From Nocardia suismassiliense (GTDB lineage: Bacteria > Actinomycetota > Actinomycetes > Mycobacteriales > Mycobacteriaceae), in NCBI RefSeq assembly GCF_900269665.1, contig NZ_LT985361.1, forward strand, positions 1,793,615 to 1,857,614: DNA of 64,000 bases, in the 5' to 3' direction. Of this stretch, positions 36,388 to 46,799 are shown one piece after another (the stretch's first letter is position 1; each line of letters opens with the position of its first letter). The translations under genes and the position numbers were made by a program. The notes under the pieces were generated by a model that saw only the letters and a list, made by a program, of their open reading frames with translations, was not told the DNA's origin and searched no databases.

Positions 36388-36957
36388 GTGCGGAAGTGGA
36401 GCAGAAAGAACTCGCTGAGCGGTCTCAAACTGCGATCCGAGATGGACGCACGCGAGGCCAATGTGCTGCGCTCGCTGGTCGGTGCTGTCTCCGGACTGCT
36501 CAGCGAGCGCGCCGAAGCCGCGCCCGAGGACGACCTCGCCGCGCTGACCGGGTTGCGTACCGGCAACACCGCAGTGCCGGAGGATCCGCGGCTGCGCCGA
36601 TTGCTGCCGGACTTCCATCGCAGTGAACCCGGTTCGCCCGACGCAGACCGCGCCGATCTCAACAGCGCGCTGCGCGGCCTGCACGAGCCGGAGATCATCG
36701 ACGCCAAGCTGGCGGCGGGCAGCGTCATCCTGAACACCGTGCCGACATCGGGCGGCAAGATCGTGCTCACACCCGAGCAGGCCGACGCCTGGCTGACCGC
36801 CCTCACCGACGTGCGCCTCGCGCTGGGCACGGTGCTCGGGATCGACGCCGACACCCCGGACCATCTGAGCCCGGACGATCCGCGCGCGCCACACCTGGAC
36901 GTGTACCACTGGCTCACCTGGATGCAGGACTCGCTGCTGCAAGCCCTGGCCCCCTGA
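36388..36957 (+). CDS. aosR: DUF2017 regulator, AosR-like
   Basis: 189 residues. Matches the position and N-terminal part of Rv1332 (AosR), known in M. tuberculosis as an actinobacterial oxidative-stress regulator that, with SigH, raises mec-cysO-cysM expression. LRSLVGAVSGLLSERAEAAP and the C-terminal VYHWLTWMQDSLL fit the DUF2017 family. The predicted protein has no cysteine at all, while AosR redox sensing is reported to involve cysteines. Those three cysteine genes lie 1.3 kb downstream. GTG start 22 bases after clpS. Confidence 0.82.
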   Translation: MRKWSRKNSLSGLKLRSEMDAREANVLRSLVGAVSGLLSERAEAAPEDDLAALTGLRTGNTAVPEDPRLRRLLPDFHRSEPGSPDADRADLNSALRGLHEPEIIDAKLAAGSVILNTVPTSGGKIVLTPEQADAWLTALTDVRLALGTVLGIDADTPDHLSPDDPRAPHLDVYHWLTWMQDSLLQALAP

Positions 36958-37088
36958 GGCAAGCCCGGCCCCCTGAGGCGCCGGCTCCCTGAGACCCGCG
37001 GCACCGTCCCGCGCGAACCGGACCGGACAGGTAGAACAGAACCTGTATGCGGGCGCAGTCGCGCCGCGACCGAGAGTCAGGAGCAACT

Positions 37089-38150
37089 GTGCAGGTGCAA
37101 GCGGGGCAACGTAATTCGCTCACCGACGTGTCCGGTCTGCTGGTCGGGCACCACTACGCACTCGACCCGGACGCGACGCTCGGCTCCGGCGCGGCGACCG
37201 GCTCCACCGTCGTCTTCGCCCCCGGCGGCGCGACCGCCGCGGTCGACGTGCGCGGCGGCGGGCCGGGCACCAGGGAAACCGACGTGCTCGACCTGGCCAC
37301 CACCGTGCGCCAGGTGAACGCGCTCCTGTTCACCGGTGGCAGCGCGTACGGGCTCGCGGCGGCCGACGGGGTGATGCGCTGGCTCGAAGAGCGCCGCGAA
37401 GGTGTCCCGATGGACGCGACCGATCCGAGCCGGGTGGTGCCGATCGTGCCCGCCGCGGTGGTCTACGACCTGCCGTTGGGCGCGTGGGACATTCGGCCCA
37501 CCGCCGACTTCGGCTACCGGGCCGCGGACGCCGCGGCGCTCGACTTCGAACGTGGTGTGGTCGGCGCGGGCGTCGGTGCGCGAGCCGGTGCGCTCAAGGG
37601 CGGCATCGGCTCCGCGAGCGTGGTGATCGGCGAGGGTGTGGCGGCCGGGGCCACGGTCTCCGCGCTGGTCGTCGCCAACTCCGCGGGCTCGGCCTTCGAT
37701 CCGCGCACCGGCCTGCCGTGGGGCGTCGGCACCGACGGGCCGGATCATTTCGGCCTGCGTCCACCGACCGCCGAGCAGCTGGCCCACGCCAACACGCTGC
37801 CTGCGAAAGGCATGCGGCTGAATACGACCATCGGCGTGGTGGCCACCGACGCGCCGCTGAACCCGACGGGTTGTCAGCGCCTCGCCACCGCCGCGCACGA
37901 CGGGCTGGCCCGCGCGATCCGCCCCGCGCACGCCCCGTTCGACGGCGACACCTTCTTCGCGCTGGCGACCGGTAACTGGGAGCCACCGGAGAGCTTCCCG
38001 CTGCCGCCCGCGTTCCCGCCGGACGTGTTCCTCGTCGACGTGCTGTGCACCGCCGCGGCCCTCTGTGTGGAACGCGCGATCGTCGACGCGATCCTGTCCG
38101 CGCATTCGGTGGGCGAAGTCCCCGCGTACAGCGCACTATTTCCCCGCTAA
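37089..38150 (+). CDS. P1 family (DmpA-type) N-terminal nucleophile peptidase
   Basis: 353 residues. GMRLNTTIGVVATDAPLN contains the Asn-Thr cleavage site at which such precursors cut themselves to free the N-terminal nucleophile. LFTGGSAYGLAAADGVM is the other family motif. It is the Rv1333 homolog. The substrate is unknown; relatives are L-aminopeptidase/D-esterases. AGGAGC before GTG 37089 supports this start. Confidence 0.9.
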   Translation: MQVQAGQRNSLTDVSGLLVGHHYALDPDATLGSGAATGSTVVFAPGGATAAVDVRGGGPGTRETDVLDLATTVRQVNALLFTGGSAYGLAAADGVMRWLEERREGVPMDATDPSRVVPIVPAAVVYDLPLGAWDIRPTADFGYRAADAAALDFERGVVGAGVGARAGALKGGIGSASVVIGEGVAAGATVSALVVANSAGSAFDPRTGLPWGVGTDGPDHFGLRPPTAEQLAHANTLPAKGMRLNTTIGVVATDAPLNPTGCQRLATAAHDGLARAIRPAHAPFDGDTFFALATGNWEPPESFPLPPAFPPDVFLVDVLCTAAALCVERAIVDAILSAHSVGEVPAYSALFPR

Positions 38151-38252
38151 TCGCGGGGAATCCGGGACCGGGCGACGGACCCCGGGGAATAGCCGAATAT
38201 TCTCACTCGTTGTCGACTGCGACAGGGTCGGCATTGCGAAAGGGTTCGACTA

Positions 38253-38675
38253 GTGCTGGTGATCAGGGCCGACCTCGTGGCGGCGATGGTGGCGCACGCG
38301 CGCGCCGATCATCCCGACGAGGCGTGCGGCATCATCGCCGGACCGGAGGGTTCCGATCGCCCGGAACGCTTCGTCGCCATGGTCAACGCCGAGCGCTCAC
38401 CCACCTTCTACCGGTTCGACTCCGGTGAGCAGCTGAAGGTGTGGCGGGCGATGGACGACGCCGACGAGACGCCGGTGGTGATCTACCACTCGCACACCGC
38501 CACCGAGGCGTACCCGAGCCGCACCGATGTGTCCTACGCGTCCGAGCCGTTCGCGCACTACGTGCTGATCTCCACCCGCGACCCGGAGCAGCACGAGCTG
38601 CGCAGCTACCGGATCGTCGACGGCGAGGTCACCGAGGAATCGGTGCGGATCGTCGACGCGTACGAAACCGACTGA
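38253..38675 (+). CDS. mec: Mec, JAMM zinc peptidase releasing cysteine from CysO
   Basis: 140 residues. JAMM+ motif: Glu in PDEACGII, then HSHTATEAYPSRTD giving the HxH-x7-S-x2-D zinc set. In M. tuberculosis (Rv1334) it removes the cysteine built on the CysO C-terminus. Followed 34 bases later by cysO and then cysM in the same direction. GTG start. The assignment is strong from motif and neighbours. Confidence 0.95.
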   Translation: MLVIRADLVAAMVAHARADHPDEACGIIAGPEGSDRPERFVAMVNAERSPTFYRFDSGEQLKVWRAMDDADETPVVIYHSHTATEAYPSRTDVSYASEPFAHYVLISTRDPEQHELRSYRIVDGEVTEESVRIVDAYETD

Positions 38676-38709
38676 AACCGATGCTTGTTCGTGCAACCGA
38701 GGAGTCCCC

Positions 38710-39953
<1,244 letters not shown>

Positions 39954-40046
39954 CTGCCCGCAGGCGGTCGCGCCGGTACCCTCGTCAATAGCGGGACGAC
40001 GGTCGTTAGCTGCATCGTCGTGCTCCTGCTCGACGAGGAGGCTGCG

Positions 40047-40781
40047 ATGACCGGTGGTTCGGGAATCGGTTCGTCATTCGACCCTGATCGGATCGCGGCG
40101 ATCCGTGCGCGGTTGGGGAAGCCCGGTGCGACGGTGCCGCGCACGACAACGCCCCCGGTGCAGTCGAACAACTTCGCTGCCGTCCGGCAATTGTGGTTGC
40201 GCGCCGGTGTGCTCGTCGCGGGATTCGTCGCGCTGTTGTACGGCATCGAAGGCGTGGACACCCTCGATAACAACGGACTCGACAGTGCGGGCATCCACCC
40301 CCGAGAGGCCGACGGGCTGTGGGGCATTCTGTTCGCACCGGTTCTGCACTATGGCTGGCCGCATTTGATCGGCAACACCCTCCCCGTCCTGGTGCTCGGC
40401 TTTCTCGCGCTGGCCGCGGGCATCGGCCGTGGCCTCGTGGCGACCGCGATCATCTGGATCGTCGCAGGCCTGGGCACCTGGCTGACCGGTGCCACCGGCA
40501 GCGTGCACCTCGGCGCGTCGGCCTTGGTGTTCGGCTGGTTGACGTTCCTGATCTCGCGCGGGTGGTTCGCCCGTAATGTCGGGCAAATCGTGCTCGGACT
40601 CGTGGTGCTGGCGCTCTACGGGTCGTTGTTGTGGGGCGTATTGCCGGGCCAGGCTGGAATCTCTTGGCAGGGGCACCTTTTCGGGGCGATGGGTGGAGTG
40701 CTCGCCGGCTGGGTACTCTCTGGTGATGCACGCCGGAATCGTCGCGGGAATCAGGCCGGAGTCATTGCGTCGCCACGGTGA
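40047..40781 (+). CDS. Rhomboid-family intramembrane serine protease
   Basis: 244 residues with about six membrane segments. The catalytic Ser is in HLGASALVFG (GxSA instead of the usual GxSG) and the His in WQGHLFGA. It corresponds to Rv1337. RBS GAGGAGG before ATG 40047 decides the start. It is downstream of cysM by 93 bases, in the same order as in M. tuberculosis. Confidence 0.9.
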   Translation: MTGGSGIGSSFDPDRIAAIRARLGKPGATVPRTTTPPVQSNNFAAVRQLWLRAGVLVAGFVALLYGIEGVDTLDNNGLDSAGIHPREADGLWGILFAPVLHYGWPHLIGNTLPVLVLGFLALAAGIGRGLVATAIIWIVAGLGTWLTGATGSVHLGASALVFGWLTFLISRGWFARNVGQIVLGLVVLALYGSLLWGVLPGQAGISWQGHLFGAMGGVLAGWVLSGDARRNRRGNQAGVIASPR

Positions 40782-40850
40782 TTCAGCGGCTCGTCGAGAA
40801 ATGTGGGGGATAGTTTCTTGATGGAGAATTCGTCGTGGGAGCATGGGGGA

Positions 40851-41615
40851 ATGCGCCTAACCGTCCTCGGGTGCTCGGGCAGCGTGTCCGGCCCGGACTC
40901 CCCAGCGTCGGGCTATTTGCTGACCGGGCCGGATATGACGCCCGTGGTGATCGATTTCGGGCCCGGCGTGCTCGGCGCGTTGCAACGGTATGCCGATCCC
41001 GGTGAGGTCGACATCTTCCTCACCCACCTGCACGCCGACCACTGCCTCGATCTGCCCGGCCTGCTGGTCTGGCGGCGCTACCACCCGACACCGCCGGTCG
41101 GCCGGGCCATCGTGCGCGGACCGTCGGACAGCGCGCAGCGCATCGGCAACGCCTCGGCCGAGGTCGGCGGCGAATGCGACGACTGGTCCGACGTGATCGA
41201 CCTGCAGCCGTGGAATGCCGGCGAGCAGATCGAATTCGGGCCGGGTCATATCGTGTCGGCGAGCCGGATGTTCCATCCGCCGGAGTCCTATGGTCTGCGG
41301 ATCGTGACGGCTGCCGGGCGCACCTTCGTCTATACCGGTGACACCGCGATGTGCGATTCGGTCAAAGAACTCGCCCGAGGTGCCGACATTCTGATGGCCG
41401 AGGCGTCGTGGACCCACGACCCCGCGAATCGGCCACCCGGCATTCATCTTTCGGGCACCGAGGCGGGCATGATCGCCGCCGAGGCGGGTGTCAAAGAACT
41501 GTTGCTCACCCACATTCCGCCGTGGACCTCTCGCGAAGACGTGATCGCCGAAGCCAAGGCGCAGTTCTCCGGACCCGTGCACGCCGTCGCACCGGGTGAG
41601 ACGTTCGATCTCTGA
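40851..41615 (+). CDS. Metallo-beta-lactamase-fold cyclic-nucleotide phosphodiesterase (Rv1339-like)
   Basis: 254 residues. HxHxDH motif HLHADHCLDLP, a second His in FHPPESYGL, an Asp in YTGDTAMC and a final His in LLLTHIPPW form the two-metal site. Rv1339 is an atypical class II cAMP phosphodiesterase, and its homologs are conserved across actinobacteria. GGGGGA precedes ATG 40851. In M. tuberculosis murI lies between the rhomboid gene and this one; here the gap is only 69 bases. Confidence 0.9.
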   Translation: MRLTVLGCSGSVSGPDSPASGYLLTGPDMTPVVIDFGPGVLGALQRYADPGEVDIFLTHLHADHCLDLPGLLVWRRYHPTPPVGRAIVRGPSDSAQRIGNASAEVGGECDDWSDVIDLQPWNAGEQIEFGPGHIVSASRMFHPPESYGLRIVTAAGRTFVYTGDTAMCDSVKELARGADILMAEASWTHDPANRPPGIHLSGTEAGMIAAEAGVKELLLTHIPPWTSREDVIAEAKAQFSGPVHAVAPGETFDL

Positions 41616-41656
41616 CCGCCGGAGCCGCGCGAAGGTGCGGCAGTTAAGCTCTGCGC

Positions 41657-42427
41657 GTGTCTAGACGAGCCGATGGCAGGGCGGACGACGAACTCCGCGA
41701 GGTAAGGATCACCCGTGGATTCACCACGCATCCAGCGGGTTCGGTGCTGGTCGAGTTCGGTCAGACGCGGGTGATGTGCACCGCGAGCGTCACCGAGGGC
41801 GTGCCCCCGTGGCGCCGCGACTCCGGCCTCGGCTGGGTCACCGCCGAATACGCGATGCTGCCCGCGGCCACGCACACCCGCAGCGGACGCGAGTCGGTGA
41901 AGGGCAAGGTCGGCGGCCGCACCCAGGAGATCAGCCGCCTGATCGGCCGTTCGCTGCGCGCCTGCATCGACCTGGCCGCCATCGGCGAGAACACCATCGC
42001 CATCGACTGTGACGTACTGCAGGCCGACGGCGGCACCAGGACCGCCGCCATCACCGGCGCTTACGTCGCGCTCGTCGACGCGGTCACCTATCTGGCCGCC
42101 AAGGGCGTGCTGGCCGACCCGCAGCCCATCTCCTGCGCGATCGCCGCGGTGAGCGTCGGCGTGGTCGACGGCCGGGTGCGCCTGGACCTGCCCTACGAAG
42201 AGGATTCGCGCGCAGAGGTCGACATGAACGTGGTCGCCACCGACACCGGCACCCTGGTCGAGATCCAGGGCACCGGCGAGGGCGCCACCTTCCCGCGCTC
42301 CACCCTGGACAAGATGCTGGACTCCGCGCTGGTCGGCTGCGAGCAGATCTTCGGCATCCAGAAGGAGGCGCTGGCCCTGCCGTATCCCGGTGTGCTGCCG
42401 GAGCCGTCCGAGCCGAAGAAGAAGTAG
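41657..42427 (+). CDS. rph: Ribonuclease PH
   Basis: 256 residues, family length. Phosphorolytic core segments are [37 protein letters not shown] and [17 protein letters not shown]. It trims tRNA 3' ends. GTG start. It ends 2 bases before rdgB, a widespread pair. Rv1340. Confidence 0.95.
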   Translation: MSRRADGRADDELREVRITRGFTTHPAGSVLVEFGQTRVMCTASVTEGVPPWRRDSGLGWVTAEYAMLPAATHTRSGRESVKGKVGGRTQEISRLIGRSLRACIDLAAIGENTIAIDCDVLQADGGTRTAAITGAYVALVDAVTYLAAKGVLADPQPISCAIAAVSVGVVDGRVRLDLPYEEDSRAEVDMNVVATDTGTLVEIQGTGEGATFPRSTLDKMLDSALVGCEQIFGIQKEALALPYPGVLPEPSEPKKK

Positions 42428-42429
42428 TC

Positions 42430-43041
42430 ATGGCGCGCCGGGTACTGGTGGCCAGCCGCAATGCCAAGAAGCTGAACGAACTGCGGCGCATTCTCGCCGA
42501 CGCGGGCATAGCGGGCATCGAGATCGTCGGACTGGACGACGTGCCCGCCTACGACGAGGCGCCGGAGACCGGCGCGACGTTCGAGGAGAACGCGCTCGCC
42601 AAAGCACGTGACGGTGCTGTTGCTACCGGATTGGTTTGTGTCGCAGACGATTCCGGCATCGAGGTGGACGCGCTCAATGGCATGCCGGGTGTGCTCTCGG
42701 CGCGCTGGGCCGGGCGGCACGGTGACGACGCGGCCAACAACGCGCTGCTGCTCGCGCAACTCGGCGATGTGCCCGACGAGCGGCGCGGTGCGCGGTTCGT
42801 ATCCACCTGCGCGCTGGTCGTGCCGGAAGGCGCGGAGATCGTGGTGCGCGGCGAATGGCCGGGTTCGGTCGGCCGGAAACCGCTGGGGGACGGTGGGTTC
42901 GGCTACGACCCGCTGTTCATCCCGGAGGGTGGCGACACCTCCGCCGCGCAACTGAGTCCCGCTGAAAAGGATGCGGTCTCGCACCGAGGCCGCGCGCTCA
43001 CCCAGCTGTTGCCCGCGTTGTCCGAGCTCGCCGAGAGCTGA
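42430..43041 (+). CDS. rdgB: Non-canonical purine NTP pyrophosphatase (RdgB/HAM1)
   Basis: 203 residues. ASRNAKKLNELRRILADA, DDSGIEVDAL and FGYDPLFIP are the RdgB motifs. It clears ITP, XTP and dITP from the nucleotide pool. It follows rph by 2 bases. A palindromic repeat sits 52 bases after its stop. Rv1341. Confidence 0.95.
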   Translation: MARRVLVASRNAKKLNELRRILADAGIAGIEIVGLDDVPAYDEAPETGATFEENALAKARDGAVATGLVCVADDSGIEVDALNGMPGVLSARWAGRHGDDAANNALLLAQLGDVPDERRGARFVSTCALVVPEGAEIVVRGEWPGSVGRKPLGDGGFGYDPLFIPEGGDTSAAQLSPAEKDAVSHRGRALTQLLPALSELAES

Positions 43042-43093
43042 GGACGGGCCGGGCGCTGAGCACTCGCCGCAGGTCGGCCCGCCGATGACGTGA

Positions 43094-43167
43094 GCCGCAC
43101 AACTTCTGATTTCCCGCATACGGAATCGCATGCGATTCCGTATGCGGGAAATCAAAAAGTGTGCGGC
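43094..43167. repeat. 74-bp palindromic repeat, copy with the longest perfect arms
   Basis: Two 37-base arms meet with no loop. The inner 48 bases (43107-43154) are a perfect palindrome (24-base arms ending ATCGCA and beginning TGCGAT); the outer arms (GCCGCACAACTTC / AAAAAGTGTGCGGC) have three mismatches. It lies between the convergent ends of rdgB and the DUF3817 gene. Nearly the same sequence is at 57070-57141, and related ends are at 434-508. It may act as a bidirectional terminator or be a small mobile-type repeat. Confidence 0.85.
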
Positions 43168-43176
43168 GGTCGCGTG

Positions 43177-43566
43177 CTAGATACCGAACTCTTCCTTGAC
43201 CTTTTTCGCGTTGACGTGCTCGACGAAGAAGGACAGCAGCGGGATGGTGCCTGCGAGCAGGGTGCCTACGGTGCGCAGCACCGGCCAGCGCACCTTGACC
43301 GCGAGGTCGGCGGTGACCAGCAGGTAGACGAAGTACACCCAGCCGTGCACGACGGCGATCCAGCTGGGGGTGTGCACGTGGAAGCCGTACTTGGCGATCA
43401 TCTCGCCGGTGAGCAGCAGCAGCCAGAGGCCGGTGATCCAGGCCAGGGTGCGGTACCGCAGCAGCGCGGACTTGATCTTGGCGGTGTCGGCGCCGCCGGT
43501 GCGCGCGGGTGCCAGGGTGCGCTCGGTGGCCGCGGTGCTCTCGGTGGAATTCTCGCTGGCGGTCAA
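43177..43566 (-). CDS. DUF3817 integral membrane protein (Rv1342c-like)
   Basis: 129 residues, about three hydrophobic segments, with HGWVYFVYLLVTADLAVKV matching DUF3817. TTG start at 43566, chosen because AGAGGAG lies just upstream and it overlaps the stop of the preceding gene (TTGA). It is coupled to the small membrane gene upstream. Confidence 0.85.
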   Translation of the reverse strand: MTASENSTESTAATERTLAPARTGGADTAKIKSALLRYRTLAWITGLWLLLLTGEMIAKYGFHVHTPSWIAVVHGWVYFVYLLVTADLAVKVRWPVLRTVGTLLAGTIPLLSFFVEHVNAKKVKEEFGI

Positions 43567-44012
43567 CCGGCGCTCCTCTCGGTGTCGCGGGTATGCAGGC
43601 CCGCCTCGCGGACCTGATCATCGATGTCTTGGGCGTGCAGTTCGGCCAGATACCTGTTGTATTCGGCGAGCACCGGGTCGTCGTCGCGGATGGCCTTCGG
43701 CCGTTCCGGCAGCAGGCCGGCCGGAATCTCGCGCGGCGCAGCCTTTTTCGGGCTGGGCCTGGGCTGGTCGCCGGGGTTCTCGCTCTCCTCGGCTTCGCGT
43801 TCCAGCCGGACGAACCGGAAGTAGGCGAACACCGCGAACGCCGCGAACAACGGCCACTGCAGCGCGTACCCCAGATTCTGGCCGGTGCCGCTGGTCGATT
43901 CGAACCGCTGCCACTGCCACCACGCCAGCGCCAAGCAGCCGAGGGCAGCGACGATCACCAGCGCGATGAGGGCCGGGCGATTGTGTGCCGAGCGGCGGGG
44001 TGAAGCGGACAC
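43563..44012 (-). CDS. lprD: Small membrane protein (Rv1343c/LprD-like)
   Basis: 149 residues. One to two hydrophobic segments near 15-65 (ALIALVIVAALGCLALAWW), then a charged cytosolic tail with EYNRYLAELHAQD. Conserved in order with Rv1343c, which was annotated as a lipoprotein; here the Cys in VAALGC is inside the hydrophobic stretch, so lipid attachment is not certain. GTG start. Ends by overlapping the DUF3817 gene. Confidence 0.8.
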   Translation of the reverse strand: MSASPRRSAHNRPALIALVIVAALGCLALAWWQWQRFESTSGTGQNLGYALQWPLFAAFAVFAYFRFVRLEREAEESENPGDQPRPSPKKAAPREIPAGLLPERPKAIRDDDPVLAEYNRYLAELHAQDIDDQVREAGLHTRDTERSAG

Positions 44013-44109
44013 GGCTACTACGGTACCCGTCTACTACGCGGCCCGTAGGAGCAGGTGGGCGGTCGGAATCCGCAACGACCCGCCCACGTCGGCAGGCGGG
44101 TCGCTGGGC

Positions 44110-44985
44110 TCAGAACTTGTAGGTGACGCCCGTCAGTCGCTCGGATTCTTCCCAGAGCCGCTTCCAGAGTTCCTTGTTCTTGGACAGCCGGCTCGACGGC
44201 GACGCCTCCACCGGCCCCTGGGTCTGGAAGAACCGGCGCGGACCCCAGTAGACCTCGGGATCGGCGTCCGGCATTGTCGCGGCGAACAGCGAGGAGTGCG
44301 CGGCCTTCTTCGGCGGGTGCCCGATGAGCGCGACGAACGGCTTGATGATCCGGTCGACCGGGGTCTCGGTCCTGGCGAACAGGTCGGTGGCCGAGACACC
44401 GGGGTGCACCGCGTAAGACCGCTTGGCGGAACCGGATTCGGCGAGCCTGCGCTGTAGTTCCCTGGCGAACATCAGGTTCGACAGCTTGGCCTGCGCGTAG
44501 GCGAGATTGCGCTGGTAGCGCCGGTTCTCGTAGTTGAGGTCGTCGATCCACAGCTTGGGGGTCTGCTTGTGCGCGATGCTGGCCAGCGTCACCACCCGGT
44601 CGCGGATGCGGTCCAGCAGCAGACCGGTCAGCGCGAAGTGGGCGAGGTGGTCGACGCCCCATTGGGTCTCGAAGCCGTCCTTGGTGCGCGAGAACGGCAC
44701 GTTCATCAGGCCCGCGTTGTTGATCAGCACGTCGATCTCGCCTGATTCGTCGGCGAATTTACGTACCGACGCCAGGTCGGACAGGTCGAGCTCGGCGACG
44801 CGGACGTCGCCGGTGATGCCGTCGGCGACCGCCTGGGCCTTGGCCGCGTTGCGGCAGGCCATGATGACGGTCGCGCCGTTGGCCGCGAGGACCTCGGTGG
44901 TCACGGCGCCCAACCCGCCGTTCGCGCCGGTGATCACGAAGGTGCGTCCGGTCTGATCCGGGATTTCAGTAGGTTTCCACGCCAT
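44110..44985 (-). CDS. Short-chain dehydrogenase/reductase
   Basis: 291 residues. Cofactor loop TGANGGLG, NNAG motif LINNAGLMN and a YAQAKLSN active site (Tyr-x3-Lys). Similar in size and C-terminal extension to the Rv0068-type oxidoreductases/retinol-dehydrogenase-like SDRs. Substrate unknown. A perfect palindrome CTTACTC-TG-GAGTAAG is placed 9 bases before its start. Confidence 0.9.
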   Translation of the reverse strand: MAWKPTEIPDQTGRTFVITGANGGLGAVTTEVLAANGATVIMACRNAAKAQAVADGITGDVRVAELDLSDLASVRKFADESGEIDVLINNAGLMNVPFSRTKDGFETQWGVDHLAHFALTGLLLDRIRDRVVTLASIAHKQTPKLWIDDLNYENRRYQRNLAYAQAKLSNLMFARELQRRLAESGSAKRSYAVHPGVSATDLFARTETPVDRIIKPFVALIGHPPKKAAHSSLFAATMPDADPEVYWGPRRFFQTQGPVEASPSSRLSKNKELWKRLWEESERLTGVTYKF

Positions 44986-44993
44986 GAAACAAC

Positions 44994-45009
44994 CTTACTC
45001 TGGAGTAAG
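44994..45009. promoter_or_regulatory. Operator-like palindrome before the SDR gene
   Basis: CTTACTC and GAGTAAG are perfect 7-base arms with TG between. It lies 9 bases upstream of the SDR start codon, so a bound repressor would block transcription or initiation. TetR-type operators with this shape occur before Rv0068-like SDR genes, though no TetR gene is adjacent here. Confidence 0.6.
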
Positions 45010-45189
45010 TTTCCGGGGAAGGGGTTCACCCCGGTTCGATGACGAGTGTCTCAGACGGAGGTGATACCTGTCACTCGGCCGGGTGCGGAAACCGCCGCGA
45101 GAGAGCACAGTCGCAAGCGATCACAGCAGCGCGCCCGGCAAATCGCACGGCCTTCGTCAAAGATCACAACCCGCGCACGCGAAGTTCAC

Positions 45190-46596
45190 TCAGCGTCCGC
45201 TGCCGATTGGTTGCTGGAACACGGCCGCCAGGGTCGTGCCGACCGTGTCGCTCCATACCTGCCAGGTCGCCGGGTCGAGCATCATCGAGCCGACATCGGT
45301 GGTCGTCACCCCGGGTGCGACGGGTTTGCCGGCGAAGCGGTCGCGCAGCCACAGCAGCGCGCGCGGCGCGCCGATCGGGTCGAGCGTCAGGTGCTCGCTG
45401 AAGTGATCGCGGATGTATTCGACGCGGGCGTTGGGGTCCTGGGCGTAATAGGCGACGAGGTCGTTGACCGGGCCGACCGGGATCAGCCAGTCCGGGTTCG
45501 CCTGGAACATGAACATCGGCATGTCCGGCACGGCCTTGCCCATCTTGGTCTTGTCCAGCACCGCGGTGACCGTGGGATCGCTGAACGGATTCTTGGCGAG
45601 CATGCCGATGTTGTCGGCGAACGGGAAGAAGATGGACTGGTAGCTCGCGCAGAGCTGCTCCTTCGCCGCCATCATCAGCTTGCCGAGGCCGTTCATGTTG
45701 GTGTCGAGGAAGTTTCGCAGCTCCGGGTATTCGCGCGAGACGCCGAGCGCACCCGCGAAGATCAGTCCGGCGGAGAGGTTGCCGTTGGCCATCTTCAGCG
45801 CGGCCGACAGGTCGGCGGGGATGCCGCCCTCGGCGACGCCGACGATATTCAGTTCCGGCGCGTAACTGCGCTTCAGCTCGGCGGCGTGGCCGGTGGCGAT
45901 GGCGCCGCCGGAGTAGCCCATCAGCCCGACCCGGGTTGCGTTCCCGGACAACTCCATCGGATCGAAGGTGGTCGCGGCGCGGATGCCGTCCAGGGTGATC
46001 CGGCCCGCCAACGGCCCTGCGGCATAAGCGGAATCGGGTCCTTGATGATCGGGCACGACCACCGCCCAGCCCTGCGCCAGCGCCGCCTGGACCTCCAGGA
46101 ACTGCGCCGCTACCAGGATCGAGCCGGTGAGCGTGGCGGGGATCGAGCCCATCTGCAGCTGATAGGACGGCATGCAGTAGTTGCCGGTGGAGTCCTCGGC
46201 GATCTGGTAGGAGAACAGCGGCCGATCGGCGACGTGACCGCGCGGCTTCAGCACCGTGGCCACCGCGGCGATCGGCTCGCCGCGGGTGTTGGTCGACCGA
46301 TACGACAGCTGCCAGGAATCGACGTTGACCGGTATCAGCGACAGATTCGCCACGTGCACCTGGCGGGCCGCGATGATCTGGCCGGGTGCGAGATCCGCGT
46401 AGGTTTCCGGTGCCGGGCGATAGAACGCGGGATCGAAGCCGGGCGGCATCGGCGGAATCGGGAACTGCAGTGCGGGCTGGATCGGCGGCGTATCCGGCTC
46501 CGCGACGGCCGCCCCGGCGAGGGCGAAGGGCAGCCCGGCCGCCAGCACGGCGAGGGCCGCGAGCAGCTTCGATGCGTGCTTGCGCGGTGTAACCAC
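45190..46596 (-). CDS. Secreted lipase (LIP/secretory-lipase family)
   Basis: 468 residues. Signal peptide at 1-33 (AALAVLAAGLPFALAGAAVAEP). Alpha/beta hydrolase with nucleophile elbow GYSGG, catalytic Asp in ANPDWLIPV and His in DHFSEHLT. Family PF03583 as in fungal secretory lipases and Nocardia/Mycobacterium Lip proteins. Probably extracellular ester or triglyceride hydrolysis. GTG start after AGAGG. Divergent from a TetR gene. Confidence 0.88.
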   Translation of the reverse strand: MVTPRKHASKLLAALAVLAAGLPFALAGAAVAEPDTPPIQPALQFPIPPMPPGFDPAFYRPAPETYADLAPGQIIAARQVHVANLSLIPVNVDSWQLSYRSTNTRGEPIAAVATVLKPRGHVADRPLFSYQIAEDSTGNYCMPSYQLQMGSIPATLTGSILVAAQFLEVQAALAQGWAVVVPDHQGPDSAYAAGPLAGRITLDGIRAATTFDPMELSGNATRVGLMGYSGGAIATGHAAELKRSYAPELNIVGVAEGGIPADLSAALKMANGNLSAGLIFAGALGVSREYPELRNFLDTNMNGLGKLMMAAKEQLCASYQSIFFPFADNIGMLAKNPFSDPTVTAVLDKTKMGKAVPDMPMFMFQANPDWLIPVGPVNDLVAYYAQDPNARVEYIRDHFSEHLTLDPIGAPRALLWLRDRFAGKPVAPGVTTTDVGSMMLDPATWQVWSDTVGTTLAAVFQQPIGSGR

Positions 46597-46799
46597 AGAT
46601 CAACCTCTTTGTTGCCCGGGCGCACATGTGAGCCCAATCGGTTTCAGACTGTTGACGAGTATGCATCGCCATGACGTGAATCACAAACATCGGTGGCCGA
46701 GACGTGCCTCGCAGCGGGGGTGCACACCTCTCGAAGCCGGAGCGAATGCGCAGGTACGCATGGGTCGGGCCGCGCCTCGGATACGGTGGGAGCGTGACC

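Noticed and set aside
43090..43621. Recurring peptide FPHTESHAI in several short open frames
   Set aside because: It comes from translating the palindromic repeats at 43094 and 57070, not from a shared protein domain.
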